Shown: positions 18,447 through 26,555 of the stretch, piece after piece
Numbering within the stretch: the first letter of the stretch is position 1
Layout: the number at the start of each line of letters is the position of its first letter
Origin: Actinomycetota bacterium
GTDB taxonomy: Bacteria > Actinomycetota > Acidimicrobiia > Acidimicrobiales > UBA8592
Assembly: GCA_902565595.1 (NCBI GenBank)
Contig: CACFFD010000010.1
Coordinates: 1-42,936, forward strand
Length of the DNA: 42,936 bases
Direction: 5' to 3'
Position numbers and translations under genes: made by a program
Notes under the pieces: model-generated
What the model was told of the DNA's origin: nothing
The model's database searches: none
The model's input: only the letters and a program-made list of their open reading frames with translations

Positions 18447-20045
18447 TTAATCTGCCGCCATATGGACTTGGCCATCTCTTGACCCAACGATAATTTTCCC
18501 TTCCCAAACCGCTGGAGTTGATTCGATGCAACCGCCGATATAGACAACCCAAAGACGTGGAGGTTTTATAGAAGTATCTGAAATATCGAACCCTGATACA
18601 TTCCCAGAGCAGTCTGCTTGCATAAGCACATCATCAACAACAACTGGAGAGCTCCAAAGCGGGCCTGGAAGGAAAAACTCCCACCGGATGCTTCCTGTCT
18701 CCCTATCGATCCCGATCATCCTCGCAGAGTCAGTCGGAACAATCACGATATCTTTGTACAACGCTGGAGTTGCCCATACGCCATCTGGGAGTTGGGCCGT
18801 ATCGAATACCGACCATACGAGAGGATCTTCAGGATTCGTCGGATCAAGCTTAATCATCTGACCTACTTCAAATGAACGGGATAGACCTCGCTCGTACTCA
18901 ACTCCAACGTAGAGGAAACCTTCTTCATCAACTACGACGGATGCATCAACGTCATCGCCCACCCAATAGCGAAACGTACGTTCAGGATCAACACCAGATT
19001 TTAGGCCAGTGATGTCCCATCCTTGAACGAGGCCACCAGAGTTAGCGAAATATACGGTGTTCTCACTGATGGCGACTGAGTTCTCTATAGAAACGTTGCT
19101 CCCAACTTTGAAAAGTAGATCGTCATCATAACCGGGGGCTGTAAATACTAATTCAGGGTCAACTGTTGCGAAACCAGCTGAATCGTAAGATCGGTTAAGT
19201 TTTATGATATGAAAAATCGAGTTTTCGCCACCTTCAAACATGTAATCATCGATAATAATTGGCGATCCGTCCCAATCATTATTCCAGAGCTGTCCAGGAA
19301 CCGTGTCAGCATCGAGCGACCATAGTTCTTCGGGATCTTCACGATCAAAGGCGATAACTCGAAGCTTGTCATCTCGGGAACCAATATAAACAAGTGGATA
19401 CCCATCTGGGTCTATTGTGACTGAACCCTTGATAATGTCTTCTGTTGGATATGGGGCCAGAATCGGTTGACCTGATTCAGCATCGACAAAGTGCACCGCA
19501 CCGTCTAGAGCTCCAAAGACTACCCAGGTACTATCACGGTATTTAAAGATTGCAGGTTGACCCGTCCACCCTGTCCCGCACCACTGCTCATCTTCGTTGT
19601 TCAGTGTTGTCGAGCCACACATATTTCGATTCTGAGGATAGGACCATTTTTTGACCGGCCCTTCAGGAACAGGTCCTTTGCCATAGTACGTCCTCGTAGG
19701 ATTTCCCCGGAAAGTAAGGAGACCTTCAACAGAAGAACCCCATGGTTCTCCTACCAACGCAGGATCTGACCACCCTAAGTAGGGGGGAACTTCTACTTCT
19801 GGTATGGGTGTAGGCTCAGGGGTAGGTACTGGTGTCGGTTCGGGGGTAGGCGTCGGTGCAGGAGTAGCTGTAGGAGGAGGCAGAACAAAATCATCGGCAC
19901 TAATTCCGTTATCTCGAGCTGCCATCCATATCCATGCCCCGATAATCAGCCCAACAGAGAACACACCGATTAATGAAACCGCCCACAGCAAAGTACTTCC
20001 TTGTAAGCGTGAAGGCTTCGCATATCGGGGTGTGTAGGAATCCAA
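18447..20045 (-). CDS. membrane-anchored PQQ-type beta-propeller protein
   Basis: About 532 aa. One TM helix near the N-terminus (GSTLLWAVSLIGVFSVGLI region), then a proline/threonine stalk, then about 430 residues of beta-propeller with repeated YIGSRD, YVGVEY, ATPALYKDIVIVPTD and VVGSRDGQVH-like blades. It is probably outside the membrane, as a scaffold or sensor; no enzymatic quinoprotein residues are evident. The frame reaches an ATG at 20117, overlapping the upstream crotonase by 62 nt. I prefer the TTG at 20045, just after that gene ends. Function unknown. Confidence 0.85.
   Translation of the reverse strand: MDSYTPRYAKPSRLQGSTLLWAVSLIGVFSVGLIIGAWIWMAARDNGISADDFVLPPPTATPAPTPTPEPTPVPTPEPTPIPEVEVPPYLGWSDPALVGEPWGSSVEGLLTFRGNPTRTYYGKGPVPEGPVKKWSYPQNRNMCGSTTLNNEDEQWCGTGWTGQPAIFKYRDSTWVVFGALDGAVHFVDAESGQPILAPYPTEDIIKGSVTIDPDGYPLVYIGSRDDKLRVIAFDREDPEELWSLDADTVPGQLWNNDWDGSPIIIDDYMFEGGENSIFHIIKLNRSYDSAGFATVDPELVFTAPGYDDDLLFKVGSNVSIENSVAISENTVYFANSGGLVQGWDITGLKSGVDPERTFRYWVGDDVDASVVVDEEGFLYVGVEYERGLSRSFEVGQMIKLDPTNPEDPLVWSVFDTAQLPDGVWATPALYKDIVIVPTDSARMIGIDRETGSIRWEFFLPGPLWSSPVVVDDVLMQADCSGNVSGFDISDTSIKPPRLWVVYIGGCIESTPAVWEGKIIVGSRDGQVHMAAD
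19800..19880 (-). repeat. Thr-Pro / Glu-Pro repeat stalk encoded within the propeller gene
   Basis: A low-complexity run of T-P, P-E-P and P-V-P units encoded by imperfect 6- and 12-nt repeats. It links the TM helix to the extracytoplasmic propeller, and such repeats can change length by slippage. Confidence 0.85.
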
Positions 20046-20055
20046 GGCCGCTCTT

Positions 20056-20847
20056 TTAACGCCCTTTAAATTCTGCTGACCGTCGTTCGACAAATGAAGT
20101 GACCCCTTCTTTCGCATCTTCCGTAGCCATTAACCTTGATTGTGTAGGGGCCAAGGCGTCTATGCAGGCATCACTTCCCTCATGAAGCCATCGCCGAGCT
20201 GAAGCTTTGGTCTCCTGAATAGCTAAAGGAGCCATTTCGGATATCCGTTGCGCTATTTCTATAGCGCGTTCAAGTTGCTGACCTACAGGGACTACTTCTT
20301 GGACGATGCCGACTCTTAAAGCCTCATTTGCATCGAATTCATCACAAGTAAGAAGGTGGTACATAGCATTTCCCCAACCGCCCCGTTCAACAAATCTAAA
20401 TGTGGCGCCACCCGTTGCATGAATACCCCTCGCAGGTTCTAACTGAGAAAACCGACAGTCTTCTGCGGCAATGATGATATCCCCAGCTAGGGCAACTTCT
20501 ATGCCGAACGTGTAAGTAATGCCATGAACCGCTGTAACGATAGGTTTTCTAGAGCTCCGACCGAAACCAAACGGATCTACCTTGGGATTCTCCTGTGATT
20601 TGGGGCGAGTATTTCTTTCCATTCTTTCTGTCCATTTTGGCAGATCAAGACCGGCGGTGAAGTGGTTCCCATGCCCGAAAAGAACTCCGACACGCAAATC
20701 ATCATCTTCATCTAGTCGGGTGTATGCAGAAACTAATTCTGCTGACATCGTAGGAGTAAAGCCGTTGTATTTCTCAGGTCGGTTTAATCCGATAAGAAGT
20801 AGGTAATCGCGGACTTCGACACTTATTGAACCTTCATCATTACCCAT
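20056..20847 (-). CDS. enoyl-CoA hydratase/isomerase (crotonase) family
   Basis: 263 aa crotonase-fold protein. Seen: oxyanion-hole segments HFTAGLDLPKW and GITYTFGIEVALAGDI; the Glu of GIEVALA and the Glu of SQLEPARGIHATGG match the two catalytic glutamates of crotonase, so hydratase activity is plausible. The C-terminal helix ends FVERRSAEFKGR, a normal crotonase end. The substrate is unknown. It is followed at once by the beta-propeller gene on the same strand. Confidence 0.92.
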   Translation of the reverse strand: MGNDEGSISVEVRDYLLLIGLNRPEKYNGFTPTMSAELVSAYTRLDEDDDLRVGVLFGHGNHFTAGLDLPKWTERMERNTRPKSQENPKVDPFGFGRSSRKPIVTAVHGITYTFGIEVALAGDIIIAAEDCRFSQLEPARGIHATGGATFRFVERGGWGNAMYHLLTCDEFDANEALRVGIVQEVVPVGQQLERAIEIAQRISEMAPLAIQETKASARRWLHEGSDACIDALAPTQSRLMATEDAKEGVTSFVERRSAEFKGR

Positions 20848-20907
20848 AGGTCATGACCATAGTGCATGTTTATCCTAATTTTTCAATTCTTTGATAACTC
20901 TTCTAGC

Positions 20908-21459
20908 TTATTCTTCGCTGACTACACGAAAGGCTCGTTGGAGTAGCGGAGTTTCCTCACCTGGATCCAACTTTTCTATCGGGGCAGTATCATCCCAAAA
21001 GGAACCTTGGACACCTTCATCAATTTCTGATTCTGGAATCGGACTTTCCGGAACCACTTGTAAATAGGACTCTTCGAAAGGTTCCGAAACTAGTTCTTCT
21101 ACTTCAGATACATCAATTGGCATTGGCGCATCATCAACTGGGATATTATCAACTATTGAATCGGTAATATCACTGGAATTAGACCTTTGTCCTGACCCCA
21201 TTCGGGGAGATTTCTTTGCTTTGCCTTGAGCCTTTCCTTTTCGGCGGCGCTTTTTCTGGGTGTTTCGCTCATCACTTAGCACCCACCCAACAGGTACTGT
21301 CATCCTGTCAGCATGATCAGAGCACAGAGGGGAGCCATCTTTTGCGGCAGGGTGATTTAGTGAAACCAACCACGCAGAGCATTCTTGGGGCACCATAAGC
21401 AAAACAGCCTCTGCTTCTTGACCACAACCAATTCGCTTACACAACTGTGATGAAACCAC
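20908..21459 (-). CDS. DUF3499-like protein with acidic C-terminal extension
   Basis: 183 aa. Residues 1-65 match the actinobacterial DUF3499 pattern: two early cysteines (CKRIGC), then SPLCSDHADRMTVPVGWVLSDER, giving a likely Cys/His metal site. A basic stretch (KKRRRKGKAQGKAKK) and a ~100-residue acidic, disordered tail follow, ending in LLQRAFRVVSEE, which looks like a short conserved peptide. The start is GTG at 21459. The function of DUF3499 is not known to me. Confidence 0.75.
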   Translation of the reverse strand: MVSSQLCKRIGCGQEAEAVLLMVPQECSAWLVSLNHPAAKDGSPLCSDHADRMTVPVGWVLSDERNTQKKRRRKGKAQGKAKKSPRMGSGQRSNSSDITDSIVDNIPVDDAPMPIDVSEVEELVSEPFEESYLQVVPESPIPESEIDEGVQGSFWDDTAPIEKLDPGEETPLLQRAFRVVSEE

Positions 21460-21604
21460 TCAAAGAACCTACATCAAACAAAGCGAGTCCGCTTACATGG
21501 ATTACAAGTTTCAGAAAACACTTAATTTGAAAATTAACCAGTTTCCAACCCTAATATGTCATGCAGAGCTAGGGTAGGCACACAAAGAAGCGATAATCCG
21601 ATAG

Positions 21605-22618
21605 GGGTCACTTATTATTTCTTGGTATGCAATCGACTTACTAACGCAACAGTTCGAACTATGTGATGCTCGCGCGGATGAAAATACCATTCTCATTTCG
21701 TCAGATGACACCGATATCGAATTACAAACAATTGTTGTAACTGCTCTTGAAAGAATCGGGTGTAACGTTTTTCATTTTTCTCTGTGCCCCCAGTCTCAGA
21801 ACGTATTTACCCATCCTGTTCTTTTAGAAGCTTTGGCACGATCTGAATTTGTTATTGATCTCACTGAAAACCAATTGGTATCCTCCCTCTTAGACGAATA
21901 CCTATCGGATATTCGAGTATTGGCTCTTAAATGCAGTAATACCAATGAGCTCAAACGTCTTGTGATTAGTTCGGGCGTTGCAAGGAGAGTGCAAGTACTT
22001 GAACGGCTGACTTCATCATCTAGGGAAATTAAGATCCTGACTGACGAAGGGTCATCGCTATCCGGAAAGCTTTCTTCAGTCCATTATTACGCACAGACGG
22101 GAATTGCATCTCAAATCGGGCAACGTGAAGAATGGCCATCAGGAATTTTCCATATCATATTTGACGAACAACAAATAAATGGAAAGCTTCTAGTAAGAGC
22201 AGGTGATGTTTTTATCGAAGCTAATCGCATCCTCTCAGATCCAGTTCAGCTGGAAATCGAAAATGGTAATCTAGTTGAAATTCTAGGAGATTCAGCAGAT
22301 GCAAATCTAATGCGGACCTACCTTCTGAACGAAACAGATATTGATCTTGCATACCAGATAAACGGTATTTCTTTGGGGTTAGCCCTGACACGTGACCATA
22401 GGCGTGGTGACCTACCAAACCAAGAATCCCTCCAATTTAGTCATAAAAAATACCACGCTGGGAAGTCTTCTATTCATATCGGAAACTCTATGACACTCAC
22501 TTTTACAAAGCCGACGGTATGTTTTGACGACCAAATAATTTTCAAATCAGGAGAATTAACTGGAGTCCTCCAGCCTGACCCATATGAAAGAACTGCTGCA
22601 GGTATCAACATCCTGTAA
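21605..22618 (+). CDS. NicX-like / M29-like protein with no standard start codon
   Basis: The first ATG/GTG/TTG in this frame is a TTG at 21833, but the frame is open from 21605 and the 76 extra residues are clearly part of the family: IDLLTQQFELCDARADENTILISSDDTD aligns in character with the N-terminus of 2,5-dihydroxypyridine dioxygenase (NicX)/aminopeptidase T-like proteins. The later part has EEWPSGIFHI, GDVFIEANRIL and ISLGLALTRDHRRGDLP, also as in NicX. The likely start is ATT at 21614 (or 21617), 6 nt behind AGGGG; a small indel is the alternative. The enzymatic role is uncertain. It precedes a LysM lipoprotein. Confidence 0.7.
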   Translation, partial: GSLIISWYAIDLLTQQFELCDARADENTILISSDDTDIELQTIVVTALERIGCNVFHFSLCPQSQNVFTHPVLLEALARSEFVIDLTENQLVSSLLDEYLSDIRVLALKCSNTNELKRLVISSGVARRVQVLERLTSSSREIKILTDEGSSLSGKLSSVHYYAQTGIASQIGQREEWPSGIFHIIFDEQQINGKLLVRAGDVFIEANRILSDPVQLEIENGNLVEILGDSADANLMRTYLLNETDIDLAYQINGISLGLALTRDHRRGDLPNQESLQFSHKKYHAGKSSIHIGNSMTLTFTKPTVCFDDQIIFKSGELTGVLQPDPYERTAAGINIL

Positions 22619-22688
22619 AGACATAAATCATTTGGATCTTTTGCTCAACGTGCGGTAGCGTCAAACTAATTACGAACCGGAGTGGCAA

Positions 22689-23033
22689 ATGCAAAAACTC
22701 ATAGCACCAGTGATGATATCAATGCTTATATTCACAGCTTGTGGTGGTGGCTCAGATGACACACCTCAGGCGGAAGCTACACCCACAGCTGTTGTAACCC
22801 AAACAGAAACACAAGTTGTTGAGGAGCCAACACCAACAGCTATTATTGTCGTCCCTCCGAAAGCTCCATTAATTTACACCGTCCAAGCTGGGGACTCTCT
22901 CGGAATTATCGCAAATAGTTTTGGCGTCCCTATCGAAGAACTGGCTGCCGAGAATGGCATCGAGAATTACAATCTGATACAAGTCGGGCAGGAGTTGGTG
23001 ATCCCTGAGAATGAGGAAGAAGAGGAAGAATAG
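22689..23033 (+). CDS. LysM-domain lipoprotein
   Basis: 114 aa. A signal peptide with lipobox FTAC (lipidated Cys18) is followed by a Thr/Pro/Glu linker and one LysM domain at about residues 63-106 (YTVQAGDSLGIIANSFGVP to VGQELVIP), which binds peptidoglycan or related glycans. It ends with a short run of Glu. The ATG has a GGAG ribosome site. Probably anchored to the membrane outer face and touching the wall. Confidence 0.9.
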   Translation: MQKLIAPVMISMLIFTACGGGSDDTPQAEATPTAVVTQTETQVVEEPTPTAIIVVPPKAPLIYTVQAGDSLGIIANSFGVPIEELAAENGIENYNLIQVGQELVIPENEEEEEE

Positions 23034-23124
23034 GAGATTGACGGAAATCCTTTTCTAATACGACAAATGACTTGAGTGGGGAACTATTTCGGAACATCCT
23101 AAGAACATTTCATCAAAAAGTGAT

Positions 23125-24003
23125 TTGCAGGTCGGAATTCTTGCTTGCAGCTTCGGATATATTCTTATAGCAATCGCCTCAGTGGTGACCTCCCAATCTG
23201 ATGTCCATGGGCTAACTATGGCTTTTTGGCGTTCATGGATGGCAGTGCCAATGCTTGGCTGTTACGCACTTTTCAAACAACGACAAAAATTTACATGGGA
23301 GAAAATCATTTCATGCGCCCCCGCGGGCTTATGTTTCGGGTCATCCATTGGCTTGTTCTTTTGGTCTACGCAAGTCACTAGCCTGATTAACTCAAGTCTT
23401 ATCGCAGCTCTTCAACCTCTGATAATTATTTTCTTTAGCTACTACTTTTTCTCTGAAATCATCACCAGAAGTGATATGGGATTATCACTTTTCGCAATCG
23501 GAGGAGCTGTCACGATCGTACTTGCAGGAGCTAGCGATGGAAGCGGGAAAATCTCCGGAGACCTGATGGCATTACTTGCAATAACTTTCGGGGCTTGTTA
23601 TTTCGCATTTGCTAGAAAAGCATTAATGAAATTAGGTGTGGCAGAATTTATGGCAGGCTACTTCATATGGGCTGGGATTATCCTCACTCCTATGATGCTG
23701 ATATCGGGAGCAGGTATTGTGCCCCAAACCCAGCGCGATGTGACTGAAATCCTAGTGGTTGCCGTCGTACCATTGATCGGCCATATCCTCCTTACTTTTT
23801 CCCAATTAAAAGCACCCCTTAGCTTGATAGGGATACTGCAACTGTTGGTACCGGTTACTGCAACCGTCTCTGCAGTGCTTTTCTTAGACGCCACTATTTC
23901 AGGCATCAAAGGACTCGGAATTATAATGGTCTTCATTGGGCTCAGTGCAAGCAGCTACCTCCGGAACAAGCGACTGGAAAATCAGGCGGATACTCTAAAT
24001 TAG
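23125..24003 (+). CDS. EamA/DMT family transporter
   Basis: 292 aa, about ten hydrophobic helices arranged as two EamA repeats (the second begins near GDLMALLAITFGACYFAFAR). Drug/metabolite transporter superfamily, inner membrane, probably exporting a small metabolite. Typical marks are MAFWRSWMAVPML after helix 1-2 and TSLINSSLIAALQPLIIIFFSYYFFSE. The start is a TTG with no evident ribosome site; the frame is open further upstream to 23071, without ATG or GTG. Confidence 0.85.
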   Translation: MQVGILACSFGYILIAIASVVTSQSDVHGLTMAFWRSWMAVPMLGCYALFKQRQKFTWEKIISCAPAGLCFGSSIGLFFWSTQVTSLINSSLIAALQPLIIIFFSYYFFSEIITRSDMGLSLFAIGGAVTIVLAGASDGSGKISGDLMALLAITFGACYFAFARKALMKLGVAEFMAGYFIWAGIILTPMMLISGAGIVPQTQRDVTEILVVAVVPLIGHILLTFSQLKAPLSLIGILQLLVPVTATVSAVLFLDATISGIKGLGIIMVFIGLSASSYLRNKRLENQADTLN

Positions 24004-24046
24004 TTTTCCGAGTTAATATCCCTGAGTTCCACAATGGTTGATAATG

Positions 24047-24607
24047 TTATTCTGCTTCTTGGATTGTGACTGAGTTGATGACCACATCGGTAACTGGACG
24101 ATCACCGGGACCCGTGGGTACTCGTTGCATTTCATCAGCTACTTCTATTCCTTTAACTACTTTTCCGAATAGAGAATATTGAGGTGGAAGCCCAACTCCA
24201 CTTGCACCAGTGACGATGAAGAATTGGCTGCCATTTGTATCTGGACCAGCATTCGCCATAGCGATTGAGCCAATCTCATAGCGACCCGGAGCAGGTAGTT
24301 CATCAGCAAAGCGGTATCCGGGGCCTCCTCTTCCTGAACCTTCAGGGCATCCTCCTTGACACATGAAGCCATTGATGATCCTATGGAAAATTAAACTATC
24401 GTAATAGTTATACCTAGCTAGAAAGACAAAGTTATTTACTGTGTTGGGCGCCCCAGCTGCATCGAGGTGAATGACCATGGTCCCTATTGACGTCTCCATC
24501 GTGGCTGAATATGACTTTGATGGATCAATACACATGGGTGGGGGCCCGGTGAATGATGTTTGACGTGGACTGGAGCCATCGGGTGCTGGACACTCAGGGG
24601 TACTCAT
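24047..24607 (-). CDS. cyclophilin-type peptidyl-prolyl cis-trans isomerase
   Basis: 186 aa. Catalyses proline isomerisation in protein folding. Catalytic residues are present: Arg76 in FHRIINGFMCQGG, Gln84, and Phe129 in GSQFFIV. A ~35-residue N-terminal extension, with several Cys/Pro residues and no signal peptide, precedes the cyclophilin domain. The Trp of human CypA is replaced by Tyr (PPQYSLFG), common in bacterial enzymes. The ATG has an AAGGA-type ribosome site. Divergent from the small zinc-ribbon ORF. Confidence 0.95.
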   Translation of the reverse strand: MSTPECPAPDGSSPRQTSFTGPPPMCIDPSKSYSATMETSIGTMVIHLDAAGAPNTVNNFVFLARYNYYDSLIFHRIINGFMCQGGCPEGSGRGGPGYRFADELPAPGRYEIGSIAMANAGPDTNGSQFFIVTGASGVGLPPQYSLFGKVVKGIEVADEMQRVPTGPGDRPVTDVVINSVTIQEAE

Positions 24608-24707
24608 AGATTTTCTCTTTCCTTGTAGTTTCGCGTGCTCACCTTAGCATTGATATTTCTATGGACCATCACTGGACCGAAACGTATGAGAATCTACAGT
24701 CCTAATT

Positions 24708-24881
24708 GTGGTTGGAAGACAGCGAACAGGGAAAATACGGCGGATTCGTCCTGCGAGGCTTACCGTAACGTGTAAATCTTGCGACGTCACTTGGAAAGGC
24801 AAACCAGGAGATTCTTGTTGGAACTGTGGCGATGTTGAAACCATGGAGGCGCCTCCAGCTCAAATCAAAATTGTTTCTTGA
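24708..24881 (+). CDS. short zinc-ribbon protein, 57 aa
   Basis: 57 codons from a GTG start. The first 20 residues are basic (VVGRQRTGKIRRIRPARL), followed by a two-knuckle zinc ribbon: CKSC and CWNC, 13 residues apart, with the intervening DVTWKGKPGDS. The Cys pairs and the intact frame argue for a real gene, despite its length and the lack of a ribosome site; leaderless translation is possible. It lies divergent from the cyclophilin gene and ends 18 nt before the first C-loop hairpin. No function can be assigned. Confidence 0.5.
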   Translation: MVGRQRTGKIRRIRPARLTVTCKSCDVTWKGKPGDSCWNCGDVETMEAPPAQIKIVS

Positions 24882-24899
24882 TGCTAACGCACAGGCGGC

Positions 24900-24994
24900 C
24901 AGTCGATGATCAAACCCCCATGATCACCGACTGTTGAGCCACCCTATGACTCCAGGATGGCTGACTGCCCCCCGGTCGAATCAGCCACTCTGGA
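24900..24994 (+). ncRNA. candidate 6C small RNA (two hairpins with C-run loops)
   Basis: Two adjacent stem-loops on the plus strand. Hairpin 1 (24900-24933): a 13-pair stem with one A-C mismatch and loop AACCCCCA. Hairpin 2 (24951-24994): a 14-pair stem with one A-C mismatch and one G-U pair, and a 16-nt loop containing six consecutive C (24968-24973). Paired hairpins showing C runs in their loops define the actinobacterial 6C RNA class, thought to act by base-pairing of the C loops with G-rich ribosome sites. No T-run terminator is evident directly downstream, and the promoter is not recognised. Confidence 0.65.
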
Positions 24995-25140
24995 ATAAAA
25001 AGATGTGTCATCCGTCACAGTACACACAATTAAGGCTCAAGCCAACCATTAATTCAAAAAACTACATTCAAAGAAATTACGAAGAAGTGAAGCTTAAAAT
25101 ATCTTCGTGCTAATTTTCCTCTAGGCTAAGACTCACTCTC
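24995..25140. other. non-coding stretch between the 6C candidate and the next gene
   Basis: AT-rich and without a coding frame that I can support. It holds a 7-bp inverted repeat (ACGAAGA at 25079-25085 with its complement at 25102-25108, loop 16 nt) followed by AATTTTCC. This could be a weak terminator for upstream plus-strand transcripts or part of the promoter region of the gene at 25141. Confidence 0.4.
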
Positions 25141-25695
25141 ATGTTAAGTGACCTCATGCTTCCTATTCTGGTTTGTGCCGGCTGCCTAGTTATTATGATT
25201 TCCGTCTATCTACGGACCCGAAAAAAATCGCAGCGTAAAACCTTTTCGATTCCAGAGAGCAAGTTAATGAAATCTTCAGAAGATAATGAGGCCGAACCTA
25301 GTGCCGCTGAAGTGCCATCCGACCAAGGTCTCCTATCTTGGCACGAAGGCTTCGAAAGTACTGTTTTGGACTTTATTGAATTTTCAGATGGCCTAATTGA
25401 GATAATTGATAACGGAAGCCCATTGGAGAAAATCAAAAATATAGATGTACTTGGAGCTGATCAAACTTTAGAATTTCAAAAGGCTGCGTCTGAGCATCCT
25501 TCCCCAGAGATGGGAGCTGAACTTTCTGCGATGCTTGCGGCAGTATCTGCAAGCTTCCATGCGTATCTCCGCAGTGAACTCGATCTGGTGAAACAACAGA
25601 AGTCTATCTATCAGGAATACAGGGAGATGTGGTTTCAGAGACTTAGACAGTTCCCGCAAGACATCGACCGGATTATTCATCTTCGTCGGGTTTAG
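25141..25695 (+). CDS. single-pass membrane-anchored protein, function unknown
   Basis: 184 aa. One N-terminal hydrophobic segment (about residues 4-24, LMLPILVCAGCLVIMISVYL) is followed by a basic stop-transfer (RTRKKSQRK), an acidic disordered stretch, and then about 110 residues of predicted amphipathic helix, including IEFSDGLIEIIDNGSPLEKI and LVKQQKSIYQEYREMWFQRL. The topology suggests a cytoplasmic helical domain. I recognise no family. No clear ribosome site before the ATG. It precedes the ABC transporter genes by 100 nt. Confidence 0.7.
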   Translation: MLSDLMLPILVCAGCLVIMISVYLRTRKKSQRKTFSIPESKLMKSSEDNEAEPSAAEVPSDQGLLSWHEGFESTVLDFIEFSDGLIEIIDNGSPLEKIKNIDVLGADQTLEFQKAASEHPSPEMGAELSAMLAAVSASFHAYLRSELDLVKQQKSIYQEYREMWFQRLRQFPQDIDRIIHLRRV

Positions 25696-25795
25696 ACTAA
25701 GACGAACTGCCGGAAATTCTTAATGAATCTTTGACTTCTCTTCAACTAACTCTCACTACACTTAGCTAGGTTTAAAAACAGGAGAATCATTACCG

Positions 25796-26545
25796 ATGAA
25801 CAGCCTAACTAATAGCCTTGGCCTAGTAGCTGCGCGCAGCTCAGGAGCGACGAAAATTTACGGGTCAGGAGAGACAGAAGTCCGAGCCTTAGACAATATC
25901 GATGTCGCTTTCGCTAAAGGGAGATTCACTGCCATCATGGGACCTTCCGGATCTGGAAAGTCAACACTCATGCACTGTATGGCTGGGCTAGATGACTTAA
26001 CGAGCGGCAAAGTCTTTATAGGCGGTACTGACCTAACAGAGTTAAACGAACGTGAATTAACTCTCTTGCGGCGATCTCAAATTGGATTTATCTTTCAAGC
26101 GTATAATCTCGTACCTACCTTGAATGCTATTGAAAATATCACTCTCCCTCTTGACTTAGCTGGAGTGAAAGCAGATCAGGCGTGGGTTGATGAAATTGTT
26201 GAAGTCGTGAGCTTGAAGGATCGTCTCACACATAGACCCAACGAGCTTTCTGGAGGACAGCAACAACGAGTCGCTGTTTCCCGTGCACTAGCAAGCAAAC
26301 CAGAGATTATTTTTGCTGATGAACCCACTGGGAACCTCGATTCAAAAACTGGCACAGAAATTCTGGAATTTATGCAGCTCGCTACTAAGAAACTTGAACA
26401 GACGATAGTTATGGTCACCCATGATCCGGTGGCTGCGAGTTTCTCTGATCAAGTGATATTTCTTGCAGACGGCCAAGTAGTGGGTGATCTAGAGAACCCA
26501 ACTGCTGATGGAATTTTAGATCAAATGCGGAGTATTGGAAACTAA
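25796..26545 (+). CDS. ABC transporter ATP-binding protein, MacB/LolD type
   Basis: 249 aa. Complete nucleotide-binding domain: Walker A GPSGSGKST at 49-57, Q-loop Gln101, signature LSGGQQQ at 151-157, Walker B IIFADE at 171-176 and H-loop His209. The PTGNLDS element after Walker B is typical of the LolD/MacB/FtsE group, which drives FtsX-type permeases. The permease gene follows at 10 nt. An AGGAG ribosome site precedes the ATG, with somewhat wide spacing. Confidence 0.95.
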   Translation: MNSLTNSLGLVAARSSGATKIYGSGETEVRALDNIDVAFAKGRFTAIMGPSGSGKSTLMHCMAGLDDLTSGKVFIGGTDLTELNERELTLLRRSQIGFIFQAYNLVPTLNAIENITLPLDLAGVKADQAWVDEIVEVVSLKDRLTHRPNELSGGQQQRVAVSRALASKPEIIFADEPTGNLDSKTGTEILEFMQLATKKLEQTIVMVTHDPVAASFSDQVIFLADGQVVGDLENPTADGILDQMRSIGN

Positions 26546-26555
26546 TAGTTGTTTT

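Noticed and set aside
24659-24844. Minus-strand 61-aa frame opposite the zinc-ribbon ORF
   Set aside because: It is rich in Ser/Pro/Arg with no recognisable domain, while the plus strand encodes paired CxxC knuckles; treated as a shadow.
25079-25108. 7-bp hairpin as terminator of the 6C candidate
   Set aside because: Loop of 16 nt, weak stem, and about 85 nt downstream of hairpin 2; not convincing as an intrinsic terminator.
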